From: Chitinophaga pinensis
GTDB taxonomy: Bacteria > Bacteroidota > Bacteroidia > Chitinophagales > CAMDFR01
Length of the DNA stretch: 64,000 nucleotides
Assembly: GCA_945897725.1 (NCBI GenBank)
Contig: CAMDFR010000010.1
Location: 26,253-90,252, forward strand
Reading direction: 5' to 3'
The position numbers and the translations under genes were made by a program. Within the stretch, counting starts at the first letter, position 1. Each line of letters starts with the position of its first letter. The notes beneath the pieces are model-generated. The model made no database searches. It was not told where the DNA came from and saw only the letters and a program-made list of their open reading frames with translations. Shown here in pieces: positions 9,403 to 18,492 of the stretch.

Positions 9403-10479
9403 TTACTGTTCTTTATTCATCACCATCGTTTGGTGACGAATACTTTCCTTGTGAATTTGTTGAATTAATCTCAATAAAAAGTCTTCCGACAATCCATTGA
9501 TCGTTCCAATTTTTAGGCATCTGTCGACGATGATGGCCCAACGTTCTGGTTGATATATCTTAAGATTATTGGCAGCTTTATAAACACCAATTTCTTCTGA
9601 AACGCCCATTCTTTCGGATAAAAGCTGAATGATATAATTATCAATTCTGTCGATTTTGCTGCGCAATTCATTTAAGGATGCATGTTCTTCTTCCTCTAAA
9701 TTGATATTTTCTCGATAGATAATTTGGCTGAGGAGCTTGGCTAATTGTTCGGGTGTGATTTGTTGTTTCGCATCGCTCCATGCTTCATCAGGTTGAAAAT
9801 GAGACTCAATCATCAAGCCATCAAAGTTCAAATCCATGGCCTTTTGAGATACTTTTTGTAAGGTGTCTCGCCTGCCGCAAATATGGCTAGGATCGCAAAT
9901 GATCGGCAAGTTTGGAATTCTACGTTTCAACTCTATGGGCAATTCCCAAGTAGGTTTATTCCTGTATTCTGTTTTTGTATAAGAAGAAAAACCTCGATGG
10001 ATGGCTGCTAATTTTTTAACTCCTACTTTCTCCATTCTTTCGAAGGCACCTATCCATAATTCTAAATCTGGATTCACAGGGTTTTTTATCATCACTGGAA
10101 TATCTACGCCCCGCAAGGCTTCTGCAATTTCTTGCACAATAAATGGACTTACTGTACTTCTTGCCCCTATCCATAAGATGTCAATACCAGCCTTTAATGC
10201 AGCTTCCACATGTTCTGTATTCGCTACTTCAACTGTACATAGTTTATTGTATTTTTTTGCTGCCTCTTTTATCCATGAAAGACCTATAGCACCAACCCCT
10301 TCAAAAGCATTAGGACGGGTGCGAGGCTTCCAGATGCCTGCACGAATCACATCAACTTGTGGCACAAATTGAATAAGCTCATCAACGGTTTGTTGCACCT
10401 GCGCCTCGGTTTCAGCACTACATGGACCAGCCATTAAAAAAGGATGATGATCGTTCGGAATAAAAGATTGTATCTCCAA
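9403..10479 (-). CDS. aroF: Bifunctional DAHP synthase / chorismate mutase
   Basis: A 358-residue cytosolic enzyme. Residues 1 to about 262 form a class I-beta 3-deoxy-7-phosphoheptulonate synthase: MAGPCSAE, the conserved GAR (DILWIGARSTVS), MIKNPVNPD, AAIHRGFSSY and PIICDPSHICGRRD. It condenses phosphoenolpyruvate and erythrose-4-phosphate, the first step of the shikimate pathway. Residues about 270-350 form an AroQ-type chorismate mutase (LNELRSKIDRIDNYIIQLLS...). The order synthase-then-mutase is typical of Bacteroidota and differs from the mutase-first fusion of Bacillus. The symbol is given by analogy only. Mutase domains fused this way often serve as the allosteric site for prephenate or chorismate feedback. 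Single gene, convergent with the upstream exported-protein run. Confidence 0.94.
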   Translation of the reverse strand: MEIQSFIPNDHHPFLMAGPCSAETEAQVQQTVDELIQFVPQVDVIRAGIWKPRTRPNAFEGVGAIGLSWIKEAAKKYNKLCTVEVANTEHVEAALKAGIDILWIGARSTVSPFIVQEIAEALRGVDIPVMIKNPVNPDLELWIGAFERMEKVGVKKLAAIHRGFSSYTKTEYRNKPTWELPIELKRRIPNLPIICDPSHICGRRDTLQKVSQKAMDLNFDGLMIESHFQPDEAWSDAKQQITPEQLAKLLSQIIYRENINLEEEEHASLNELRSKIDRIDNYIIQLLSERMGVSEEIGVYKAANNLKIYQPERWAIIVDRCLKIGTINGLSEDFLLRLIQQIHKESIRHQTMVMNKEQ

Positions 10480-10509
10480 AATAAAATTTTATTTATACTG
10501 CAAACTTAA

Positions 10510-10660
10510 CAATTAGAGGGAGAGGAAAGTTCAGAATCTGGCATCATACGATGGAGTTTATAAACAAACGGAATGCCGCATAAGGGGGTGGCAGCGCCTA
10601 CCGTGTAGCGCCAAACACCCGACCCGGCTTGTCTTTGGCCGGGATATGCCCCCAAAAAAA
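10510..10660. repeat. GC-rich structured intergenic element A
   Basis: This stretch between aroF and the next gene is much richer in G+C than its surroundings. It contains several short inverted repeats: CATC/GATG at 10542-10553, a near-palindrome around GCGCCTAC-cgt-GTAGCGCC, and CCCGGC (10623-10628) pairing with GCCGGG (10638-10643). The open frame that crosses it on the minus strand (10506-10841) has no protein-like features. It reads like a dispersed palindromic element or a structured RNA rather than a gene. Confidence 0.5.
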
Positions 10661-10744
10661 TAACAATTGGTTTTCTACCTGCCTCATTCCAATTATTTAA
10701 CATCTTCTTTACTATTATCTTCCACTGAAACTTTGCATATCTCT

Positions 10745-10752
10745 TATCTTTG
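10745..10752 (+). promoter_or_regulatory. Putative -7 element for the EEP-family gene
   Basis: TATCTTTG matches TAnnTTTG exactly and lies 18 bases before the ATG at 10771. A TTTG occurs at 10732-10735, but the 9-base spacing is too short for the -33 box, so only the -7 is supported. Confidence 0.4.
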
Positions 10753-10770
10753 TCGAAATTTATTTTAAAG

Positions 10771-11796
10771 ATGAAAAATCTATCTATTCTTTTGCTGATT
10801 TGTTTGATTGCTTCCACAGCCTTTGCAAAAAAAATGCCCACTACTTACAAAGTCATTTTTTACAATGTAGAGAACCTTTTTGACCCTGCCGATGATTCTA
10901 AAACAACAGATGAGGAGTTCACGCCCAATGGCACCAACAAATATGATGATGCAAGGTATCAAATACATTTGGAGCATACCGCTAAAGTACTCACTTCCAT
11001 GCTCGAAACCGAACAACCTTTATTTATTGGTTTGAGTGAAATTGAAAATAAAAAAGTCTTAGAAGATTTAGTGAAAACAACTTCTTTGCATAATTATAAC
11101 TTAGGTATTGTACACCAAGAATCGCCTGATGCAAGGGGTATTGATGTTGGTTTGCTATACAATAAAGATTTGTTTACGCTCATCTCACAGGAATTTATCA
11201 CTGTGAAAATAGCGGATGATGCGGACTTCAAAACCAGAGATATTTTGCATGCAAAAGGGACATTAAAAAATGGCGAAATCATTGATGTATTTGTGAATCA
11301 TTGGCCTAGTAGAAGAGAAGGTCAAGTGGAGTCGGAACCACGAAGAATAGCAGCAGCAAGCATCTTGAAAGTAGCAACCGATAAATTATTAAGCGCCAAT
11401 CCGAATGCGAACATATTGATGATGGGTGATTTTAATGATTATCCAACAGACAAAAGTATTTTAAATACCTTGGGTGCCACTCCCGTGAGCGAAATGAACC
11501 CAAGTTCAAAATTGTACAATATCATTCAAAAGCCTGCTACAGGAGCGATTCAAGGTTCTCATTTTTACAATAAAGAATGGGGCTTTCTCGATCAAATGAT
11601 GGTGAGCAAAGCATTGTTGGACGGAAAAAAGACCGATATCATGAATAAAAAAGCAGAAGTTTTTTATCGTGATTTTATGATTTACACCAATAAAGAAGGT
11701 ATTCAAGCACCCAATAAGTTTTATGTGGGATCTAAGTATGTCGGTGGTTACAGCGATCATTTCCCCATCTGCACTAGTGTTTCAATAGCGAAATAG
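10771..11796 (+). CDS. Exported endonuclease/exonuclease/phosphatase-family protein
   Basis: A 341-residue protein with a signal peptide (MKNLSILLLICLIASTAFA). The mature part has the metal-dependent EEP (DNase I-like) fold: FYNVENLFDP at the start, GLSEIENKKVL with the metal-ligand Glu, VNHWPSRREG, MMGDFNDYP with the catalytic Asp-x-Asn, and GGYSDHFPI with the Asp-His pair at the end. It should be a secreted phosphodiesterase or nuclease that could act on extracellular DNA or other phosphodiesters; the substrate cannot be told. ATG 10771 is preferred over the in-frame TTG at 10750 because it begins the signal peptide and lies just after a -7 element. Confidence 0.88.
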   Translation: MKNLSILLLICLIASTAFAKKMPTTYKVIFYNVENLFDPADDSKTTDEEFTPNGTNKYDDARYQIHLEHTAKVLTSMLETEQPLFIGLSEIENKKVLEDLVKTTSLHNYNLGIVHQESPDARGIDVGLLYNKDLFTLISQEFITVKIADDADFKTRDILHAKGTLKNGEIIDVFVNHWPSRREGQVESEPRRIAAASILKVATDKLLSANPNANILMMGDFNDYPTDKSILNTLGATPVSEMNPSSKLYNIIQKPATGAIQGSHFYNKEWGFLDQMMVSKALLDGKKTDIMNKKAEVFYRDFMIYTNKEGIQAPNKFYVGSKYVGGYSDHFPICTSVSIAK

Positions 11797-11895
11797 TTTT
11801 CAATACCTATCCTGGGTCTGCGACCTCTTGGTATATAACTAGTTTGGTGATATCCCTTTTTATTCCGAAATTTGCTACTCAATTAAGAGAGAAAG

Positions 11896-13140
11896 ATGGC
11901 AATTATCAAAGCATTTAAAGGCTATAGGCCAAAAGTAGGATTAGAAAAATTAATCGCTGCAAAGCCTTACGACGTATTGAATAGCGAGGAGGCACGTGTT
12001 GAAAAAGGAAATAATTTATATTCTTTTTATCGCATCAATAAACCTGAAGTAGATTTAGATCCTGCTATCAATCTTTACGACGAAAAGGTCTATGTCACCG
12101 CAAAAGAAAATCTAAATACTTTCATTAGCGAAGGTTGGTTGCAACAAGATGCTGTCAATTGTCTATATATCTACAAACAAAGAATGGCTGCCCATGAGCA
12201 ATACGGTCTGGTTGTTTGTGCAAGCATCGAAGATTATTTCAATGATATTATTAAAAAGCACGAATTTACAAGACCTGATAAAGAGAACGATCGCATCAAA
12301 CATATGGATACATTGAGTGCGCATGTGGGCCCCGTTTTTACATGCTATCAGGACGTTGCAGAGATTGATGCCATTATAGCGCAGGAGATCAAAAAGACAC
12401 CAGTCTACGATTTCGTAGCCGATGATGAGGTGCAACACACGATATGGGTGATCGATAACCAAGAATATGTGCAAGCACTAGAACATTTATTCAAAGAAAA
12501 AGTCCCTTATACCTATATCGCAGATGGACATCATCGCGCTGCTTCCTCTGCTAAAGTTGGTCAACGTCGCAAAGAAGCGAATCCGAATCATACGGGTAGT
12601 GAAGAGTATAATTATTTTTTGAGCGTTTTGTTTCCAGCATCACAATTGTCCATCATCGACTATAATAGAGTGGTAAAGGATTTGAACGGACTTAGTTTTG
12701 ATGAATTTCTTGCCAAAGCATCTGAAAAATTTGATATTGAAAAGGTCGGCAGTTCCATTTGTAAGCCATCTTCATTGCATGAATTTAGTTTTTATTATCA
12801 AGAAAATTGGTATAAAATGATTGCAAAGTCAGGCACCTATAACGACGATGATCCTATTGGAGTACTAGATATAACAATACTTTCAGAGAATTTACTCTCT
12901 CCTGTTTTAGGCGTGCATGATCAACGAACCGATAAACGTATCGATTTTGTTGGCGGTATTCGTGGCCTTGGCGAATTGGTGAAAAGAGTGGATTCAGGCG
13001 AAATGAAAATCGCTCTTGCATTATATCCAGTAACAATTCAACAGCTGATAGATATCGCCGATAGTGGTAATGTGATGCCTCCCAAAACGACTTGGTTTGA
13101 GCCTAAATTGCGAAGCGGATTGATCGTACATACTTTTTAA
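11896..13140 (+). CDS. DUF1015 family protein
   Basis: A 414-residue soluble protein of the DUF1015 family: MAIIKAFKGYRP at the start, the family hallmark YIADGHHRAASS near residue 210, and DDPIGVLDI and LGVHDQRTDKRIDF further on. The biochemical function of the family is not established. In other bacteria its genes often sit near serine-biosynthesis genes (serA/serC), but here it is a single gene between two intergenic elements. Start ATG at 11896. No signal peptide or membrane segment. Confidence 0.9.
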   Translation: MAIIKAFKGYRPKVGLEKLIAAKPYDVLNSEEARVEKGNNLYSFYRINKPEVDLDPAINLYDEKVYVTAKENLNTFISEGWLQQDAVNCLYIYKQRMAAHEQYGLVVCASIEDYFNDIIKKHEFTRPDKENDRIKHMDTLSAHVGPVFTCYQDVAEIDAIIAQEIKKTPVYDFVADDEVQHTIWVIDNQEYVQALEHLFKEKVPYTYIADGHHRAASSAKVGQRRKEANPNHTGSEEYNYFLSVLFPASQLSIIDYNRVVKDLNGLSFDEFLAKASEKFDIEKVGSSICKPSSLHEFSFYYQENWYKMIAKSGTYNDDDPIGVLDITILSENLLSPVLGVHDQRTDKRIDFVGGIRGLGELVKRVDSGEMKIALALYPVTIQQLIDIADSGNVMPPKTTWFEPKLRSGLIVHTF

Positions 13141-13164
13141 TCTCTTTTGTTTTTAATGTTTTAG

Positions 13165-13345
13165 GGCAGCTGCCATGGCAAAGATGCAAAGTGCCATGTC
13201 ACCGTGTGTTCCGCAGTACCCCGATGACTTATCGGGGGTACTTACTCCACCCACTGCTGCGCTTTAGTATTGAACACAGGTATTGGAACGGTTGCTTTCT
13301 CCTTCCTTTGGCTAGTCTCTTTTCAGATAGCTTAGAGGTAGGTTT
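13165..13345. repeat. GC-rich structured intergenic element B
   Basis: The 286-base gap between the DUF1015 gene and the helicase gene contains a perfect GGCAGCTGCC palindrome (13165-13174). It also has a hairpin of GTACCCCGAT (13216-13225) with ATCGGGGGTAC (13231-13241, one bulged G) and repeated TGCCATG motifs. No open frame is credible. It differs in sequence from elements A and C but has the same character and placement. The hairpin has no U-tail, so it is not a standard terminator. Confidence 0.45.
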
Positions 13346-13398
13346 CAGCTAGATAAGTCAATATGTTCAGAAGTCGACTTGATAGCCTAAAAATAGCT

Positions 13399-13406
13399 TA
13401 ACTTTG
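13399..13406 (+). promoter_or_regulatory. Putative -7 element for the DEAD-box helicase
   Basis: TAACTTTG is an exact TAnnTTTG match, 22 bases before the TTG start. A CTTG at 13378-13381, 17 bases further up, may serve as a weak -33 box. Confidence 0.45.
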
Positions 13407-13427
13407 TACCTACTAAAAAAATGATAT

Positions 13428-14630
13428 TTGAACTTTTCTGATTTTAATTTTGACTCTAGTTTGCAAGACGGCTTAGATGCGATGCAATTCAAGACACCTT
13501 CGCCCATTCAAGAACTAGCCATCCCAATTATTTCTTCTCAGCGAGATTTGATTGCTGTGGCACAAACAGGAACAGGAAAAACAGCCGCATTTCTCTTGCC
13601 AGTGTTGAATCGACTGGCCATTAAAAATATTCAAAGCACCAATACCCTCATCATCGTTCCTACAAGAGAACTCGCTTTACAGATTGACCAAGCCATACAA
13701 GGCTTCGCCTATTTCACTGGAGCAACCTCACAAGCCATCTATGGTGGTGGTGATGGCGCTGTTTTTGAAACAGAAAAAAAAGCATTGACCCAAGGTGTAA
13801 ATATCATTGTTGCCACACCAGGTAGATTGATGTCGCACTTAAATATGGGCTATGTAAAATTCGATCAGATCGAACACCTTATTTTGGATGAGGCGGATAA
13901 GATGCTAGATATGGGATTTGTAGATGACATCGCCAAAATAACCACCTATCTTCCCACTAAAAGACAAACGCTTTTGTTTTCCGCTACCATGCCACCATCT
14001 ATTAGAAAGCTGGCACAGAAATTAATGGTAGACCCAGAGCAGATCAATATTGCCGTGTCTAAACCAGCAGAAGGGGTGACCCAAGGTGCTTATATGGCAT
14101 ATGACGCACAAAAAAATAAGTTGATCAAAGCTATTCTTCATGAAAAAGAATATTCTTCTGTTTTGGTTTTTGCCTCTACCAAACAAAAAGTAAAAGACTT
14201 GCATCGTGATTTATACCGCATTGGATTGAATGCAAAAGCCATTCATTCAGAATTGGAACAAAAAGAAAGAGAAGAGGTGCTGCGAAGTTTTAGAAATAAG
14301 CAAACACAAATATTGGTTGCCACAGATATTTTATCGCGTGGTATAGATATAGAAGATATTGGCTTAGTGATTAATTATGATGTCCCAAATGATGCAGAGG
14401 ATTATATACATCGAATAGGACGTACAGCTAGAGCGAGCTCTAAGGGTGTTGCATATACCTTTATTAATGATATAGATCAACAGAAGTTCCAAAAAATAGA
14501 AGCCTTAATCGGCAAGGAGGTGGAAAAAATTCCTTTACCCAAATTTTTAGGAGAAGGTCCAATCTACAATCCTAAATCACCACCACCGAAAAAGTCATTC
14601 AATAAATCGAGACCACCAAGAAGGAATTAG
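13428..14630 (+). CDS. DEAD-box RNA helicase, RhlE-like (TTG start)
   Basis: A 400-residue ATP-dependent RNA helicase with both RecA-like domains: Q motif TPSPIQELAIP (23-33), Walker A AQTGTGKT (45-52), VATPGR (128-133), DEAD (154-157), SAT (185-187), and HRIGRTAR (328-335), followed by a short basic Pro-rich tail. Likely roles are ribosome assembly or RNA turnover, as for RhlE. The only start that keeps the conserved N-terminus (NFSDFNFDSSL) is TTG at 13428. An in-frame TGA sits at 13422-13424, and the ATG at 13421 is out of frame and reads a 6-codon ORF. The next in-frame ATG would remove the Q-motif region. Single gene with its own promoter. Confidence 0.93.
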   Translation: MNFSDFNFDSSLQDGLDAMQFKTPSPIQELAIPIISSQRDLIAVAQTGTGKTAAFLLPVLNRLAIKNIQSTNTLIIVPTRELALQIDQAIQGFAYFTGATSQAIYGGGDGAVFETEKKALTQGVNIIVATPGRLMSHLNMGYVKFDQIEHLILDEADKMLDMGFVDDIAKITTYLPTKRQTLLFSATMPPSIRKLAQKLMVDPEQINIAVSKPAEGVTQGAYMAYDAQKNKLIKAILHEKEYSSVLVFASTKQKVKDLHRDLYRIGLNAKAIHSELEQKEREEVLRSFRNKQTQILVATDILSRGIDIEDIGLVINYDVPNDAEDYIHRIGRTARASSKGVAYTFINDIDQQKFQKIEALIGKEVEKIPLPKFLGEGPIYNPKSPPPKKSFNKSRPPRRN

Positions 14631-14668
14631 GAGTATATACCTATCTTTTTTATTAATTTCTTTTCAGA

Positions 14669-16576
14669 ATGAGCACTCCACATCCAAGATATTTAACCCT
14701 TCTCAAAGCCTTAGAAGCCGAGCGATCAAATGAATTGGCTTATTTCAAAAACATCAACGACAATAAATCGAACAAGCAAAAGATTGATTTAGGCGTGTTG
14801 TGGTATCCTGTTGAGATTAGTCGGAAAAGCTACGGGAACGGAGATTTCATAGAGGTTGAAATTAAAAAGCTAAAACACTTAGATACGAGTCATCAATTTA
14901 AAGAAGGCGTTGCTGCTACTTTTTTTAATGTCCAAGATGCAAGAAAAGATTTGAAAGCCAGCATCCTTTCTGTAAGAAGAGATAAGATAAGACTATTGGT
15001 AGATGCCGATAAATTCAATGATTGCGATCAATTTGAAAAAGGTTTATCAGGTATAGAGTTGATATATGATGATAGACCATATAGGGTGATGCAATATGCC
15101 TTGAATGATATTATCAAAACCAATTACGAACCTCATGTTATACTTCGTGAAGCAGTAAATACTCAGTTAATGTCTGCCGAAGCGCTTGATACGCGCTGGA
15201 CAGATCATCATTTAGATTATCGAACAGACATCAATGAATCGCAGAGAAATGCGATCAAGTCAGCACTAGCTGCGCCATCTATGGGTATTATACATGGTCC
15301 ACCAGGAACAGGTAAAACCACCACTCTAGTTGCCTTAGCGGAGACATTATTAAAACAAGAAAAACAAATTTTGGTTTGTGCACCAAGTAATACCGCCGTA
15401 GATATTCTTGCAGAAAGATTATCAAAGAAGGGGTTGAGTGTGTTGCGAATTGGAAATGTTTCAAGAATTGATGATGATATCATGCATCTTACCCTAGATC
15501 AAAAATTGCGTGATCATGCAGAATGGCAGCAGATAAAGAAGGTAAGAATTTTGGCACAAGAAGCTGATAGAAGTGCGAATGCATTTAAGCGAAGCTTTGG
15601 GCCTGAAGAAAGAAATGAAAGAAAAATATTTAAGCAGGAAGCCCGTGAGTTAAAGAAATGGGCCTTTGAGTTGGAAGAAAGGTTAACTGAAGAAATTTTG
15701 CATTCGACGCAAATTATTGCTGCTACATTGATTGGAGTGAGTCAACACACTCTAAAGTCTATAAAATTTAAAACGGTATTCATAGATGAAGCCTCACAAT
15801 GTGCAGAAGCTGAATGTTGGAACGCTATATTAAAAGCAGATAGAGTCATTTTAGCAGGCGATCATATGCAATTACCACCGACCATCAAAAGTACAGAGGC
15901 CAAGGCTTTGGGCATGGATATCACTTTGCTAGATAGAATGAAAGATGTAATTCCTCATGCCTCCTTATTGAAAGTACAATATAGAATGAATGATAAAATA
16001 TTGGGCTTTTCTAATAAGGAATTTTATAATGATCAATTGCTTTCAGATATTTCTGTTGCGAACCATCATCTGCTGAATGACTCCACACCCTTATGTTTCA
16101 TTGATACGGCAGGTTGTGGATTTGAAGAAGTATCAAATAGCGAAAATAAGAGTTTGTCTAATCCCGGTGAATACAGCATTATTTTAAATCATTTATTGAT
16201 GCATATTGATGACTATGCCAATGTAAGTATTGGTATCATTAGTCCTTATGCTGAACAAGTGAGATTTATACAGCAGCAAATCAATGACGATTCAAGATTA
16301 AAACATCTAGATATTGAAGTGAATTCTATTGATGGATTTCAGGGACAAGAAAAAGAGTTAATCTATATTTCGTTGGTCCGTTCTAACGAACGTTCTGAAT
16401 TAGGATTTTTAAAAGACCAACGTCGACTAAACGTTGCCATGACAAGAGCGCAAAAGAAATTGGTGATAGTTGGCGATAGTGGGACCTTAGTAACATTCAA
16501 ATTATTCGAGGATCTTGTAAACTATGTTGAGTCTAAGGGATATTATCAATCCGCTTGGGAGTATTTAAGTACCTAA
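14669..16576 (+). CDS. Superfamily 1 helicase, IGHMBP2/SMUBP-2-like
   Basis: A 635-residue cytosolic protein. An N-terminal beta-barrel-like region (about 1-170) precedes a UvrD/UPF1-type helicase core: GPPGTGKTTT (Walker A, 210-219), FIDEASQCAEAE (motif II), GDHMQLPPT (motif III), VQYRMN (motif IV), SIDGFQGQEKE (motif V) and LNVAMTRAQKK (motif VI). This is the UPF1-like SF1B family, 5'-3' helicases acting on RNA or DNA. The bacterial members have no settled role. It lies 38 bases after the DEAD-box gene and may be co-transcribed with it. Confidence 0.9.
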   Translation: MSTPHPRYLTLLKALEAERSNELAYFKNINDNKSNKQKIDLGVLWYPVEISRKSYGNGDFIEVEIKKLKHLDTSHQFKEGVAATFFNVQDARKDLKASILSVRRDKIRLLVDADKFNDCDQFEKGLSGIELIYDDRPYRVMQYALNDIIKTNYEPHVILREAVNTQLMSAEALDTRWTDHHLDYRTDINESQRNAIKSALAAPSMGIIHGPPGTGKTTTLVALAETLLKQEKQILVCAPSNTAVDILAERLSKKGLSVLRIGNVSRIDDDIMHLTLDQKLRDHAEWQQIKKVRILAQEADRSANAFKRSFGPEERNERKIFKQEARELKKWAFELEERLTEEILHSTQIIAATLIGVSQHTLKSIKFKTVFIDEASQCAEAECWNAILKADRVILAGDHMQLPPTIKSTEAKALGMDITLLDRMKDVIPHASLLKVQYRMNDKILGFSNKEFYNDQLLSDISVANHHLLNDSTPLCFIDTAGCGFEEVSNSENKSLSNPGEYSIILNHLLMHIDDYANVSIGIISPYAEQVRFIQQQINDDSRLKHLDIEVNSIDGFQGQEKELIYISLVRSNERSELGFLKDQRRLNVAMTRAQKKLVIVGDSGTLVTFKLFEDLVNYVESKGYYQSAWEYLST

Positions 16577-16612
16577 TTGTTTTATTATAATTCTAGCAAG
16601 AATATCCTTTGA

Positions 16613-18484
16613 TTAAGAAGATCGATAAGCAATGGGATGTGTTTGTTTTTTGTTCGGTCCCAAAAATAATCTTGCATAGATTCTGAGCACAGTTAGTTCA
16701 AGTACTAAGAAACTGATGGCTGTAAAAAAAGTCAAAAGGTACTCGTTGTGATCGATGTGACTAAACATTAAATCAACACCAATAAAGGAAGGTGTAAAAG
16801 GTAATCCTACAAATGCCAAGCTTGATAAAAGAAACCAAAATGCTAGTTTGGGATGATCATAAGCATATCCATAAAAGTCATTTAAGTCAAGCTTATTTTC
16901 TGCCTTTTTTAACTTTAATAAAATCAATATTCCAAGGGTAGCCGCGATCACTAAACTCGCGACATAAATAAGTATTTCCAAATATTCATATTGGTCATTT
17001 AATAATGCAATAGATAACACGATGTATGCTTGACTAAGAATAATAAGCAGCCACGCATAAATTGGATTTTTCTTTTCTGCAAAGGCAATTAAAATAATGA
17101 TCATTCCTAAAAAAGCATAGAGCAAATGCAAGTATTTATCCAAAATCAAAGGCATGTGTCTATCTAAAACAAAGAAGCAAAGCCCGATAGTGAAGATGAT
17201 AACAAGTGATAGAATTCCATAAAATGAAGAAATAATATGCAGAGATCTTCCAATCATTTTAAAGGGATTCCAAAAGGTTTTCTTTAAAAAACCATCCAGG
17301 TTCCATTCTTTAATACTTAATGTGTAAATACTATTACTCAGTTTATTTAAGAAGGTGTTGCTTGTTTGGTAAACCTTAGGGCTATAATTAAAAAATTGAT
17401 CATGTATCATATAACCAAGTACCGAAGGTGATACCAGTAATTGATACGTTCTTAGTAAAGCATTGCCACAAAGATGAAATAGTAATAAAGTATGCCAACC
17501 CATGGCCACTTCAATGAACATCAATCCAATTTGTGCTATGGCAGCATAGGCTATTTGTGTTTTAACAGTGGATTGAACCCTAGCAATGAGGCTAGCAATA
17601 ATGGCAGTTAAGATTCCAATCAAAATCACTAGTATTTTGATGATTAGTATAGATTCCCAATAATGGAATGTTCTTAATAGTAAGAATACACCTAAATGAA
17701 CAGATAGAGAGCCGTAGAAAACAGCGCTTGAGGTGGTTGGTCCTTCCATAGCTCTTGGCAACCATGATGAGAATGGAAATTGTGCTGATTTTATAGATGC
17801 AGCAATGAGAATCATCGAAAGTAAAAATAATACAGAATAGAAATTTTCATGTATATGTGCGACCACAATTTGTACATCATCTAGTTGAATAAAAGTGATA
17901 TTCTTGTGCCAAATATGATGGCTAGTCCATAAGGCTAGTATTAAACAGATGTCCCCCAAACGATACAGAGAAATAGTTTTGAGAGCATTTTTCACAGGTA
18001 AGTATCGATCTCTATAAAAAGCAACCAATAGAAATGAGGTGATACCTAGAAATTCCCAACCAATAAAAAGTGTTTCGAAGTTTCCTGAAAAAACAGTCAG
18101 ATTATATGCAAAATAGAAGAGCAATACTGTGTTGAAAAATCGTTTGTAACCTTCATCCCTATGCAAATAGTACTTACTGAACACAAGCACTAAAAAAGTT
18201 ATAAATGCTCCAAGTATAGAAAAAACTGCTGTCGATTTATCAAAGTAGTAGTCTAAGAATATTTCTATATTTCCCTCTTTGTAGAAAACAAAATGCTTTA
18301 AGTTGAGTGTCGGTGTATGTTGAATCAACCAGTATGCGGTATATAAAACAATAGTTATGAATTGAATTCCCACAATAGTATAGGCGGTTGCGGCAATCAA
18401 CTTCTCTTGTTTATTTGAAAAAAAGAGACTAACTATAAATCCTAAAAGCGGAATAAAAATAAAAATTTGAATAAGTGACTCCAT
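16613..18484 (-). CDS. dabB: DabB: NuoL-like membrane subunit of the DAB inorganic-carbon transporter
   Basis: A 623-residue polytopic membrane protein of the proton-conducting NuoL/MrpA antiporter family. It has many hydrophobic helices and the conserved core GWEFLGITSFLLVAFY and FSSWLPRAMEGPTTSSAV. Taken alone it would be called NADH dehydrogenase subunit L, but no other complex I gene is nearby and it directly follows a DUF2309/DabA gene by 8 bases. In the DAB system the DabB subunit couples cation movement to CO2 hydration by DabA. It is the last gene of the minus-strand SulP-CA-DabA-DabB operon. Confidence 0.9.
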   Translation of the reverse strand: MESLIQIFIFIPLLGFIVSLFFSNKQEKLIAATAYTIVGIQFITIVLYTAYWLIQHTPTLNLKHFVFYKEGNIEIFLDYYFDKSTAVFSILGAFITFLVLVFSKYYLHRDEGYKRFFNTVLLFYFAYNLTVFSGNFETLFIGWEFLGITSFLLVAFYRDRYLPVKNALKTISLYRLGDICLILALWTSHHIWHKNITFIQLDDVQIVVAHIHENFYSVLFLLSMILIAASIKSAQFPFSSWLPRAMEGPTTSSAVFYGSLSVHLGVFLLLRTFHYWESILIIKILVILIGILTAIIASLIARVQSTVKTQIAYAAIAQIGLMFIEVAMGWHTLLLFHLCGNALLRTYQLLVSPSVLGYMIHDQFFNYSPKVYQTSNTFLNKLSNSIYTLSIKEWNLDGFLKKTFWNPFKMIGRSLHIISSFYGILSLVIIFTIGLCFFVLDRHMPLILDKYLHLLYAFLGMIIILIAFAEKKNPIYAWLLIILSQAYIVLSIALLNDQYEYLEILIYVASLVIAATLGILILLKLKKAENKLDLNDFYGYAYDHPKLAFWFLLSSLAFVGLPFTPSFIGVDLMFSHIDHNEYLLTFFTAISFLVLELTVLRIYARLFLGPNKKQTHPIAYRSS

Positions 18485-18492
18485 GAATAAGG

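Noticed and set aside
10506..10841. Minus-strand frame of 111 codons
   Set aside because: It crosses the structured element A and the 5' end of the EEP gene, has no protein-family signs and would start inside the signal peptide of the opposite gene.
16613..18484. Reading the NuoL-like protein as a respiratory complex I subunit
   Set aside because: No other nuo genes are nearby and it directly follows DabA in an operon with carbonic anhydrase and SulP, which fits DabB.
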